Positions 34,680-42,398 of a stretch of 64,000 bases of DNA are shown one piece after another. The notes below the pieces were generated by a model, which had not been told where the DNA came from, searched no databases, and saw only the letters and a list, made by a program, of their open reading frames with translations. How positions within the stretch are numbered: the stretch's first letter is position 1; each line of letters begins with the position of its first letter. Location: NCBI GenBank assembly GCA_049419605.1, contig JBMSKF010000003.1:16235-80234 (forward strand), written 5' to 3'. This stretch comes from UBA970 sp049419605 (GTDB lineage Bacteria; Bacillota_I; Bacilli_A; RFN20; CAG-826). Position numbers and translations under genes: made by a program.

Positions 34680-34885
34680 TATAATTTAATTGATAAAAAG
34701 AGTACATCAACCTTTCTTTATATAGAAAGCCTGAACGGATGAAAGCAGGTTAAAGAAAATGATGGAAGTCGTTTATCATTCTTGCAACGATTCCTCGCGT
34801 TAAGAGGCTTGAGCGCATGCTTCATCGCATGAATTAAGGTGGTACCACGCATCATATGCGTCCTTATTGATAGGACGTTTTTTTA
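34680..34885 (+). ncRNA. T-box leader (with promoter) controlling valS
   Basis: TATAAT at 34680-34685, T-box AAGGTGGTACCACG at 34836-34849, terminator CGTCCT/AGGACG (34859-34864 and 34872-34877) followed by a long T-tract. CCTG/CAGG and ATGAT/ATCAT hairpins lie upstream, and a GTC triplet in the second loop could be a valine specifier, but I cannot assign it firmly. A strong AGGAGG ribosome binding site for valS follows. Confidence 0.86.
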
Positions 34886-34904
34886 TTTCTAGGAGGAAAA
34901 AAAT

Positions 34905-37502
34905 ATGGAATTAGCAAAGCGATATAACCATCAAGAAGTTGAGGAAGGTAAGTATGACCATTGGTTAAAACTCCAATTATTTGGTCTACAACCCAATCGA
35001 AAAGAAAAATATACCATCGTCATTCCTCCACCCAATGTCACTGGTAAGTTACATCTAGGGCACGCTTGGGATAATACGCTTCAAGATATCCTAATTCGTT
35101 TTCATCATAGTTTAGGTAAAGATGTCATTTACTTGCCAGGAATGGATCATGCAGGCATTGCCACCCAGGCCGTTGTGGAAAGTAAACTTAGAGAAAAAGG
35201 GATTTCTCGATACGATTTAGGTAGAGAAAATTTCTTAAAAGAAATGTGGAAATGGAAAGATGAATACGCGTTAAATATTAGACGACAATGGGCTAAATTA
35301 GGTTTAGCATTAAATTACGATTTAGAACGATTCACGCTAGATGAAGGGTTGTCTAATGCAGTGAAAGAAGTCTTCATTAAACTTTATCGTGAAGGTTTAA
35401 TTTATCGTGGTGAACGGATTATCAATTGGGACCCTGATCAACAAACAGCCCTAAGTAATGTTGAAGTCATTCATAAAGAGATTGAAGGAAACCTTTATTA
35501 TTGCCGTTATCGATTACAAGGTGGTTCTAAAACTTTAGTGGTTGCTACCACGCGTCCAGAAACGATGTTTGCCGATGTCGCGTTAGTCGTCAATCCAAAA
35601 GATGAGCGTTATCAGGATGTTATTGGTCAATACGCGATCAATCCAAGCAATGGGCAAAGTATTCCCATCATTGCCGATGATTATGTGGATACCTCCTTTG
35701 GTACAGGGGTGATGAAATGCACACCAGCTCATGATGTTAACGACTTTTCAATTTCTGAAAGGCATCATCTTGAACGACCGATATGTATTGAAAAAGATGG
35801 TTCGATTAATGAACGTGGTCACCAATTCAAGGGTTTAGATCGATTTGAAGCGAGACAAAAACTCGTTCAATATATGGATCAACAAGGTAATTTGGAGAAA
35901 ATTGAACCCATTAAACATGCAGTCGGTCACAGTGAACGGAGTGATGCCATTGTTGAACCTTATCTTTCTAAGCAATGGTTTGTGAAAATGAAACCTTTAG
36001 CAGAAAAGGTTCTTGCCCTTCAGGCAAGTGAAGATAAAATTCGATTTTTTCCAAATCGCTTTGAACAAACTTTACAACAATGGATGGAGAAAGTTGAAGA
36101 TTGGTGTATTTCTCGGCAACTTTGGTGGGGTCATCAAATTCCGGCTTGGTACCATAAACAAACTGGCGAGGTTTATGTCGGTGTCGAAGCTCCTAAAAAC
36201 ATTGAAGAATATCAGCAAGATGAGGATGTTCTCGACACTTGGTTTTCTTCAGCATTATGGCCGTTCTCTACATTAGGCTGGCCAAGTTCCAATCAATTAC
36301 TGAAGGATTATTTCCCCACCTCGACAATGGTGACAGGTTACGACATTATCTTCTTCTGGGTTGCTAGAATGGCCTTCCAATCGCTACATTTTTTAGGAAA
36401 GAAACCTTTTGAAGATGTTTTAATTCATGGCATTATCCGCGACTCCCAAGGAAGAAAAATGTCTAAATCATTAGGCAATGGTGTTGATCCGATTAAAGTA
36501 ATTGAGCAATACGGTACGGATGCCTTAAGAATTTATTTGGCCACCAATTCGAGTCCGGGTCAAGACACTCGTTATATTGAAGAAAAAGTTGAATCCCAAG
36601 CTAATTATTTAAATAAAATTTGGAATTCTGCTCGTTTTATTTTAAGTTACCTACCAGACAACTTTACTCCTTCTCGGTTGCTAAAAGAACATTTAGATGG
36701 TTTACAAATTGGTATTTTACAACGGCTTAATCATGTGATTGAGCAGGTAAAAGTTAATTTATTAAAGTATGAAATTGGCTTTGCCTCGACCATGATTTAT
36801 AACTTTGTTTATGATGATTTTTGTTCTTGGTATTTAGAATTTTCCAAGGTAACGTTAAATCGTGAAGATGCAAAGTCAAAGGATATGACATACAGTGTTC
36901 TTTATCATGTGCTAAAGTCCATTTTAATTATTCTTCATCCTTTCGCTCCTTTTATCACAGAAAGTATTTATCAACAATTACCCGGCCATTTAGATTCCAT
37001 CTATATGGAACTTTATCCCACCCCCTTAGTGTTAGGTCAAGATGACCCAAGTTTTACGATTGTTCAACAAATGATCAGTGATATTCGTACTTACAAAGTA
37101 GATCATCAATTACCCCCCAACGCCAAATTAAAACTTAGTATTGGAGTTGAAGATGAAAAGGTCTATCAAACCATTCTTCCATATCTTGAAAGATTTAGTT
37201 TTTCTTCTGTGCAAAAATTAGATTTAAATCAAACGAAGACGCCGACAATGACCAGCTATTTATATGCCAAAGGTTCGATGGTGATTGAGGAAGTGATTGA
37301 TCCGCTTAAAATGAAATTGCAACTTACTGAGACGCTTCAACATTTAGCATCTGAAATTCAACGCGCAAAACAAATGCTCTCTAATCCAAGATTTATTGAA
37401 AAAGCACCTCCTCAAAAAATCAAAGAAGAACAAGATAAGCTTGGACTATATCAACGTCAATATGAAGAAACGAAAGCAAAATTGGACGCATTAAAAGTCT
37501 AA
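34905..37502 (+). CDS. valS: Valyl-tRNA synthetase
   Basis: Class Ia synthetase of 865 residues. The HIGH motif is HLGH in PPPNVTGKLHLGHAWD, KMSKS is GRKMSKSLGNG, and the editing domain has VATTRPETMFADVA. A C-terminal coiled-coil arm (about 805-865, Gln/Lys-rich) for tRNA binding is present. AGGAGG precedes the ATG. Expression should respond to uncharged tRNA-Val through the T-box leader. It is followed 41 nt later by the small GG-leader-like ORF. Confidence 0.98.
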   Translation: MELAKRYNHQEVEEGKYDHWLKLQLFGLQPNRKEKYTIVIPPPNVTGKLHLGHAWDNTLQDILIRFHHSLGKDVIYLPGMDHAGIATQAVVESKLREKGISRYDLGRENFLKEMWKWKDEYALNIRRQWAKLGLALNYDLERFTLDEGLSNAVKEVFIKLYREGLIYRGERIINWDPDQQTALSNVEVIHKEIEGNLYYCRYRLQGGSKTLVVATTRPETMFADVALVVNPKDERYQDVIGQYAINPSNGQSIPIIADDYVDTSFGTGVMKCTPAHDVNDFSISERHHLERPICIEKDGSINERGHQFKGLDRFEARQKLVQYMDQQGNLEKIEPIKHAVGHSERSDAIVEPYLSKQWFVKMKPLAEKVLALQASEDKIRFFPNRFEQTLQQWMEKVEDWCISRQLWWGHQIPAWYHKQTGEVYVGVEAPKNIEEYQQDEDVLDTWFSSALWPFSTLGWPSSNQLLKDYFPTSTMVTGYDIIFFWVARMAFQSLHFLGKKPFEDVLIHGIIRDSQGRKMSKSLGNGVDPIKVIEQYGTDALRIYLATNSSPGQDTRYIEEKVESQANYLNKIWNSARFILSYLPDNFTPSRLLKEHLDGLQIGILQRLNHVIEQVKVNLLKYEIGFASTMIYNFVYDDFCSWYLEFSKVTLNREDAKSKDMTYSVLYHVLKSILIILHPFAPFITESIYQQLPGHLDSIYMELYPTPLVLGQDDPSFTIVQQMISDIRTYKVDHQLPPNAKLKLSIGVEDEKVYQTILPYLERFSFSSVQKLDLNQTKTPTMTSYLYAKGSMVIEEVIDPLKMKLQLTETLQHLASEIQRAKQMLSNPRFIEKAPPQKIKEEQDKLGLYQRQYEETKAKLDALKV

Positions 37503-37543
37503 AGTCTAAGAAATGCCTCTATTGAAAAATAGGAGGCAACCTT

Positions 37544-37720
37544 GTGGAAGAACTAACCCTAGAAGAAATTACCACCCTTAAAGGTGGAGAGCCAGTTTCA
37601 TTAGCCGCGGTGATGGCAATTATGATTGTTGCGATTTCTGCAGTCATTGTTTATCGAATTTTTATGTCATCAAGTGGTAAAGCGACGATTCCTGGTGGAT
37701 TCCAGTTTGAGTGGAAATAA
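37544..37720 (+). CDS. 58-residue double-glycine-leader-like peptide
   Basis: Not matched to a named family. A GTG start has AGGAGG 7 nt upstream, one of the strongest ribosome binding sites in the window, so it is very probably translated. The first 15 residues, MEELTLEEITTLKGG, fit the bacteriocin-type double-glycine leader in every key position (Leu-12, Thr-11, Glu-8, Ile-7, Leu-4, Gly-2, Gly-1). The remaining 43 residues are a hydrophobic span (about 18-41) and a tail ending PGGFQFEWK. No C39 peptidase/transporter is in the window. It lies between valS and radC and overlaps radC by 14 nt. It may instead be a small membrane protein with a chance leader. Confidence 0.7.
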   Translation: MEELTLEEITTLKGGEPVSLAAVMAIMIVAISAVIVYRIFMSSSGKATIPGGFQFEWK

Positions 37721-38390
37721 ACGCATTGCTGATCTAGCTCCTCTTGAACGACCTAGAGAAAAGGCTTTTGCTTATGGCGTCAAACAATTATCTAGTCAAG
37801 AACTCATAGCCTTAATGGTGGGTTCAGGCGTAAAGGGGCATTCTGCACTTTCAATTGCAGAAATGCTCATCAACAAATACGGAAGTCTAGTGGCATTGAT
37901 GAAAATTCCCCTTCATGAGTGGTTGAATATTCCTGGTATTCAAAAGACGAAAGCGATTCAGTTATTGGGCATGTTTGAGCTTTTTCAACGTTTAGAAAGA
38001 CAAGAACTTCCTCAAATCAAATTAAACGATCCTCATAAAGTTTATCAATGTTATCGCTTGCGATTGGGTAGCTTATTACATGAGCAATTAATCATTGTAA
38101 AATTAAATCATCAATTCCAATATCAAAGTGAAACGTTATTTCGCTTAGGATCGCAAGCATCGTTGCAACTAGATTATCGTGCTTTATTTGTTGATTTATT
38201 AAAAACTGACACGAAAAAGTTCTTGTTAATCCATAACCACCCTTCTGGTGATGTGACACCATCCCAAGAGGATATTCAAACGACTATCGAAATCTATCGA
38301 GAAGGTCAAAAGTTAGGTTTTAAACTTATCGATCATTTAATTATTTCATTTCAAGGTTATTTTTCGATGAAACAAGAAAAAATCATATGA
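37707..38390 (+). CDS. radC: RadC-family JAB/MPN protein
   Basis: A 227-residue protein with an N-terminal helix-hairpin-helix part (PLERPREKAFAYGVKQLSSQ, then LIALMVGSG) and the JAMM metal motif LIHNHPSGDVTPSQED near residues 172-187. The exact activity of RadC proteins is unsettled despite the name. I place the start at TTG 37707, with GGTGGA 7 nt upstream, because the protein then has family length and begins just before RIADLAPLERPRE. The frame overlaps the preceding small gene by 14 nt, suggesting translational coupling. Confidence 0.88.
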   Translation: MSGNKRIADLAPLERPREKAFAYGVKQLSSQELIALMVGSGVKGHSALSIAEMLINKYGSLVALMKIPLHEWLNIPGIQKTKAIQLLGMFELFQRLERQELPQIKLNDPHKVYQCYRLRLGSLLHEQLIIVKLNHQFQYQSETLFRLGSQASLQLDYRALFVDLLKTDTKKFLLIHNHPSGDVTPSQEDIQTTIEIYREGQKLGFKLIDHLIISFQGYFSMKQEKII

Positions 38391-38397
38391 TTATTCG

Positions 38398-38426
38398 TTG
38401 ACGATAAAAGATGATTATGCTATATT
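38398..38426 (+). promoter_or_regulatory. Promoter of rplU-prp-rpmA
   Basis: TTGACG (38398-38403), 17-nt spacer, TATATT (38421-38426) with upstream TGC. This is the best consensus promoter with both boxes in the window. Confidence 0.8.
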
Positions 38427-38432
38427 ACTAAC

Positions 38433-38520
38433 GTTGTCGCCTCACGAGCTACAACCGCCTCTCAAGGTATTTAACGCATCGCAAGATGGACCGTCAGAGC
38501 GAGTCTGAGTGAAAAGGAGG
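38433..38520 (+). ncRNA. Putative ribosomal protein L21 leader
   Basis: A structured 5' region of about 90 nt between the promoter and rplU, in the place where Firmicutes carry the L21 leader that mediates autogenous control. It is GC-richer than its surroundings and contains pairable segments such as GACCGTCAGAGCGAGTC. The call rests mostly on position. Confidence 0.55.
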
Positions 38521-38525
38521 TTTTT

Positions 38526-38834
38526 ATGTACGCAATCATCATCACTGGTGGTAAGCAACTTCGCGTTGAAGTTGGTCAAAAGATTTTCGTTGAGAAACTT
38601 ACTGCAGAACCAGGGGCTAAGGTCACGTTTGATCAAGTGCTTTTGGTCGCTGATAAAACCGTAAAAGTTGGTAACCCAACGATTAAAGGGGCTTCAGTGA
38701 CAGCGAAAGTTGAAAAGCAAGGTTTAAGTAAAAAATTAACCGTTTTCACTTATAAATCAAAGCACAACATTCGTCGAACACTTGGCCATCGCCAACCCTA
38801 TACTAGTTTAGTGATCGAATCTATCAACGGATAA
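38526..38834 (+). CDS. rplU: 50S ribosomal protein L21
   Basis: A 102-residue large-subunit protein. MYAIIITGGKQLRVEVGQKI at the N-terminus and the C-terminal KSKHNIRRTLGHRQPYTSLVI are diagnostic. AAAAGGAGG precedes the ATG. First gene of the conserved rplU-prp-rpmA unit. Confidence 0.98.
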   Translation: MYAIIITGGKQLRVEVGQKIFVEKLTAEPGAKVTFDQVLLVADKTVKVGNPTIKGASVTAKVEKQGLSKKLTVFTYKSKHNIRRTLGHRQPYTSLVIESING

Positions 38835-38839
38835 CTTCC

Positions 38840-39154
38840 ATGATTCAAGTCTCCATCATCCGAAGTAAACAATTCTATCGAATGATGAAAGTGACAGGTC
38901 ATGCGAATAGCGCACCATACGGAGAAGATCTTGTATGCGCAGCGGTATCCGCGATTATGACAGGTGGGATCAATGCCTTAGACCTTAAGGCAGCCAAGGT
39001 TAAAAATATTGAAGGTTTGAGTGAAATACAAATCACCAATACTCAATATGAAAAAAATCAATCTGTTCTCCAAGTTATGTTCATTCAATTACAAACGATT
39101 GCCAATGAATATCCAACATACATTCGCATTCAATCCAAGGAGGAAATCGTATGA
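38840..39154 (+). CDS. prp: Ribosomal-processing cysteine protease Prp
   Basis: A 104-residue cysteine protease (YsxB) that cleaves the N-terminal extension of L27. The catalytic pair is readable: His in VTGHANSAPYGEDLVC and Cys in VCAAVSAIMTGG. It sits between rplU and rpmA and overlaps rpmA by 4 nt (ATGA), the invariant order in Firmicutes. Its substrate is encoded by the very next gene. Confidence 0.96.
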   Translation: MIQVSIIRSKQFYRMMKVTGHANSAPYGEDLVCAAVSAIMTGGINALDLKAAKVKNIEGLSEIQITNTQYEKNQSVLQVMFIQLQTIANEYPTYIRIQSKEEIV

Positions 39155-39444
39155 ACTTATTTAAATTAAATCTTCAACAATTCGCATCTAAAAAGGGTGT
39201 GGGTTCAACCACGAACGGCCGTGATTCAGCAGGTCGCCGATTAGGTGCCAAAGCTGCAGATGGTCAAACCGTCACAGCTGGTAGCGTCATTTATCGTCAA
39301 CGTGGAACAAGAATTTATCCAGGAATCAACACCAAAAAAGGTGGAGATGACACAATTTTTGCGACGAAAAATGGTGTGGTTAAATACCAACGTTGGGGAA
39401 AAGACCGAACCAAAGTAAGCGTCTTAGAATCAACAGCAAAGTAA
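39151..39444 (+). CDS. rpmA: 50S ribosomal protein L27 with Prp-cleavable N-terminal extension
   Basis: A 97-residue precursor. The N-terminus MNLFKLNLQQFASKKGVGS contains the LxLQxFA Prp recognition sequence ahead of the mature-type start, so cleavage after QQFA is expected to expose the tail that reaches the peptidyl-transferase centre. STTNGRDSAGRRLGAKAADGQ is the conserved L27 body. AAGGAGG upstream lies within prp. An intrinsic terminator follows. Confidence 0.98.
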   Translation: MNLFKLNLQQFASKKGVGSTTNGRDSAGRRLGAKAADGQTVTAGSVIYRQRGTRIYPGINTKKGGDDTIFATKNGVVKYQRWGKDRTKVSVLESTAK

Positions 39445-39450
39445 CGAATC

Positions 39451-39474
39451 AGACCACGTTCAGTGGTCTTTTTT
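39451..39474 (+). terminator. Terminator of rplU-prp-rpmA
   Basis: AGACCAC (39451-39457) and GTGGTCT (39463-39469) around a 5-nt loop, followed by TTTTT. The last T of the tract is also the first base of the next extended -10. Confidence 0.92.
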
Positions 39475-39482
39475 GTTATAAT
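39474..39482 (+). promoter_or_regulatory. Extended -10 of the glycosyltransferase-obgE unit, leaderless arrangement
   Basis: TGT-TATAAT, then 6 nt, then ATG. No ribosome binding site is possible. The region where a -35 would lie is occupied by the rpmA terminator stem. Confidence 0.65.
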
Positions 39483-39488
39483 TAACCT

Positions 39489-40433
39489 ATGAAATTAATT
39501 TCAATAGTTGTACCCATGTACAATGAGGAAAAAGTAGTTCCTTTATTTTTTGCTGAAATCAACAAGATTGTTAAACAAATTCATCAATACCAATTTGAAA
39601 TCGTTGTCGTCAATGATGGATCTAAGGACCAAACTCTTAATTTATTAAAGGCCCAACAACGTTTACAAAACAATCTAATCATTGTGAATTTGTCTAGAAA
39701 TTTTGGCCATGAACCTGCCGTTGCGGCTGGCATTAAGACTGCCAAAGGTGATGCAATTATTCCGATGGATGCTGACTTACAAGATCCACCAGCTTTAATT
39801 CAATCTTTACTTTCGAAATTTGAAGAAGGTTTTGAGGTTGTCAACGCCAAAAGAAAAGGGCGCCATGAAGATACTTTTTTCAAGCGTTTCTCTGCGATTA
39901 AATTTTACCAATTCGTTGCCAAACTCTCTGGAAAAATAAAAATTCCACAAAATGTCGGTCACTTTAGATTAATTTCAAGAAGAGTTGCTGATGAAGTGAA
40001 TCGTTTATCTGAGCGCAATCGCGTCTTTCGAATCGAGGTACCTTTCGTTGGATTTAAAACAACTGAAGTCTTATTTGATCGTCCAAAACGGGCTGCAGGG
40101 GAAACGCATTACAATTTAAAAAGCATGCTCAAATTAGCCGTGGATGCCATCGCATCTACTACAAGTGTTCCGCTAGTATGGCCGATTCAAATTTTCATTG
40201 GTGTTGGTGTGACTTTAGGCTTAAGCGTTTTTCTTCAAATCGTTCTTTATTTTTCGATTGTAATAAGTGAAAATATTATGCTAACTTGGATACTTGGAAA
40301 CGTCATCCTTTTCATGTTTACCTTATTGTTTTTTGTTTTATCGATTCTTTCCCTTTATTTATCTCGAATCTTTATCGAAACACAAAATCGCCCATTTTAT
40401 ATCATTGATGAAGTGATCAGTGGTCGTGATTAA
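39489..40433 (+). CDS. GT2 family glycosyltransferase with two C-terminal membrane spans (DPM1/GtrB type)
   Basis: A 314-residue inverting glycosyltransferase. N-terminal GT-A fold with SIVVPMYNEEKVVP, VVNDGSKDQT and the metal-binding MDADLQDPP; two hydrophobic spans follow at about 228-255 and 263-292. This architecture transfers a sugar from UDP-glucose or GDP-mannose to a polyprenyl phosphate carrier. In a wall-less cell it may serve glycolipid or surface polysaccharide synthesis; the acceptor is not known from sequence. It ends 2 nt before obgE. Confidence 0.88.
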   Translation: MKLISIVVPMYNEEKVVPLFFAEINKIVKQIHQYQFEIVVVNDGSKDQTLNLLKAQQRLQNNLIIVNLSRNFGHEPAVAAGIKTAKGDAIIPMDADLQDPPALIQSLLSKFEEGFEVVNAKRKGRHEDTFFKRFSAIKFYQFVAKLSGKIKIPQNVGHFRLISRRVADEVNRLSERNRVFRIEVPFVGFKTTEVLFDRPKRAAGETHYNLKSMLKLAVDAIASTTSVPLVWPIQIFIGVGVTLGLSVFLQIVLYFSIVISENIMLTWILGNVILFMFTLLFFVLSILSLYLSRIFIETQNRPFYIIDEVISGRD

Positions 40434-40435
40434 AT

Positions 40436-41704
40436 ATGTTTATTGATCGGGCGCAAATTTCTGTAAAAGCAGGAAAAGGTGGCGATGGTGCCATTTCTTT
40501 TTTAAGGCTTAAATTTATGGAATATGGCGGTCCTGATGGTGGTGGCGGTGGTCGAGGCGCATCGATATATTTTCAAGCTTCTCGTTCTGAAACTACTCTC
40601 TATAAATTTAGATATCAAAGAAAAATTATTGCTTTAGATGGTGATGATGGTCAATCAACAGATCGTTATGGAAAATCTGCTGAGGATTTAGTAATCCTAG
40701 TTCCGATTGGAACGGTTGTTTATGATGATGAAACCCAACAAATTATCGCCGATTTATCTGAAGATGGTGAAAAAGCCCTTATTGTTAAAGGTGGTCGAGG
40801 TGGTCGAGGAAACGCCACTTTTAAATCTAGTGTGAATCGCGCTCCTCGAATTGCAGAAAAAGGTGCCCCCGGTGAAGCTAGAAAAATCACTATCGAATTA
40901 AAATTACTCGCAGATGTTGGTATCGTAGGTTTTCCTTCAGTAGGTAAAAGCTCTTTATTAAGTGTTGTTTCTAATGCGAAACCTGAAATTGCAGATTATG
41001 AATTTACTACATTAGTTCCACAATTAGGAGTGGTTCAAAGACCGGAAAAACCTCCCTTTACGATTGCAGATTTACCAGGACTCATTGAAGATGCCCATAA
41101 GGGAAAAGGATTAGGGTTAAATTTTTTAAGACATATCGAACGTTGCCGAGTCATTCTTCATGTTGTTGATATGGCTTCGCATCGTGATCCAGTCTATGCC
41201 TATCAAAGTATCTTAAAAGAATTACAAGCTTATGCTGAGGATTTATTGGATAAACCCACTCTCATTGTCGCATCCAAAATGGATGAACCTTCTGCAGAAG
41301 AAAATTTAAAAAAACTTAAAACGTTCTTGAAACGAAAAAAAATCTATCCTATTAGTGTCCTTTCTAATGAAGGTATTCCGGAATTATTGGACGCGATTGA
41401 AATTGAATTAAGTAAACATCCTGTCACGAAGAAAAAAGTACAAGAATCTACCGAAGAAAAAATTTATACCTATCAAACTCCATCCAAGTTTAAAATTACA
41501 AAGCGTAGTCCGCATGTTTTTGTAATTCAAGGTGAAGAAGTGGAAACAACCTATCAGAAATTCAATTTATCAACAGATCAAGGGATTATGAGTCTGCTGC
41601 AATATCTGCGTAAAATTAAGGTTGAAGATGCCTTGGAGACCATGGGCATTCAAGAGGGAGATACGGTAGTCATTGGAGAATTTGAATTTACTTATTACGC
41701 ATAA
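40436..41704 (+). CDS. obgE: GTPase ObgE/CgtA
   Basis: Essential ribosome-associated GTPase, 422 residues. The glycine-rich Obg fold (about 1-158, with GGPDGGGGGRGASIYF and GGRGGRGNATFKS) is followed by the G domain (G1 GFPSVGKSSLLS near 165, G3 DLPGLIE) and a C-terminal OCT domain (about 350-422). It begins 2 nt after the glycosyltransferase stop. In Bacillus obg follows rpmA and spo0B; the sporulation gene is absent here and replaced by the glycosyltransferase. Confidence 0.97.
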   Translation: MFIDRAQISVKAGKGGDGAISFLRLKFMEYGGPDGGGGGRGASIYFQASRSETTLYKFRYQRKIIALDGDDGQSTDRYGKSAEDLVILVPIGTVVYDDETQQIIADLSEDGEKALIVKGGRGGRGNATFKSSVNRAPRIAEKGAPGEARKITIELKLLADVGIVGFPSVGKSSLLSVVSNAKPEIADYEFTTLVPQLGVVQRPEKPPFTIADLPGLIEDAHKGKGLGLNFLRHIERCRVILHVVDMASHRDPVYAYQSILKELQAYAEDLLDKPTLIVASKMDEPSAEENLKKLKTFLKRKKIYPISVLSNEGIPELLDAIEIELSKHPVTKKKVQESTEEKIYTYQTPSKFKITKRSPHVFVIQGEEVETTYQKFNLSTDQGIMSLLQYLRKIKVEDALETMGIQEGDTVVIGEFEFTYYA

Positions 41705-41716
41705 TTAAAAGCGATA

Positions 41717-41722
41717 TATAAT
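41717..41722 (+). promoter_or_regulatory. -10 box before the 34-aa ORF and ruvAB, leaderless arrangement
   Basis: TATAAT, 6 nt, ATG. It would produce a leaderless transcript for the small ORF and ruvAB. Confidence 0.55.
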
Positions 41723-41728
41723 AAGATT

Positions 41729-41833
41729 ATGCGAAAAGAGCTATCGACGTTACTCGTGTTAGTGTCTACTGTGATTACAATTTTTGTACTATTAATCTTG
41801 TTTTTTTTAGGAGTTGTTCAACTTAATATATGA
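41729..41833 (+). CDS. 34-residue single-span membrane peptide coupled to ruvA
   Basis: ATG to TGA, 34 codons: MRKELSTLLV, then a hydrophobic segment through LLILFFLGVV to the end. The stop overlaps the ruvA start (ATGA). With a -10 box 6 nt upstream it can be the first cistron of a leaderless mRNA, in which case its translation would deliver ribosomes to ruvA, which has no ribosome binding site of its own in view. It could therefore be a leader peptide, a real membrane peptide, or both. No family is recognised. Confidence 0.55.
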   Translation: MRKELSTLLVLVSTVITIFVLLILFFLGVVQLNI

Positions 41834-42396
41834 TTTATTCATTAACTGGACTTGTCGTAAAATTACAATCTGACCACTTGGTTATTGAAGTCCAAGGGGT
41901 TGGTTATTTTGTCTATATTACCAAGCCAGAATCTTTCCAATTAAATGAGATCAATCATGTTTACACCTATCATGTCATCCGTGAAGGTGATCAATTTTTA
42001 GTTGGGTTTGCCAAACTGCTAGAAAAAAGAATTTTTGAACAATTACTCTCGGTGAAAGGCATTGGACCTAAGACGGCCATAGGCGCATTATCAGGAGCAA
42101 CACCAGATCAAATTATTCAGGCAATCAATGAAGGAAACGTTGCCTTTTTAAAATCATTACCTAGTATTGGCCCTAAAGCCGCAAGCCAAATTATTCTCGA
42201 TTTAAAAGGAAAAATTACTTTTGATGCTCCTAAATCTTCCCCAAAAGAAGATAGTCGATTAAGTGAGGTGCGAGATGCCCTTAAATCACTCGGATTTAAA
42301 ACAAATGAAATTGATCGCGCATTGAAAGACATGGTTGTTGATCAAGCGAATGCAGAAGAACTCATCAAACTTGCATTAAAACGTTTGGGTAAATAA
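41830..42396 (+). CDS. ruvA: Holliday junction DNA-binding protein RuvA
   Basis: Tetramer that holds Holliday junctions for RuvB, 188 residues. The OB-fold domain (1-62), helix-hairpin-helix region (LLSVKGIGPKTAIGAL and LKSLPSIGPKAASQIILDLKGK) and C-terminal three-helix domain III that contacts RuvB (about 138-188) are all present. Start overlaps the small membrane ORF; ruvB begins 2 nt after its stop. Confidence 0.97.
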   Translation: MIYSLTGLVVKLQSDHLVIEVQGVGYFVYITKPESFQLNEINHVYTYHVIREGDQFLVGFAKLLEKRIFEQLLSVKGIGPKTAIGALSGATPDQIIQAINEGNVAFLKSLPSIGPKAASQIILDLKGKITFDAPKSSPKEDSRLSEVRDALKSLGFKTNEIDRALKDMVVDQANAEELIKLALKRLGK

Positions 42397-42398
42397 TC

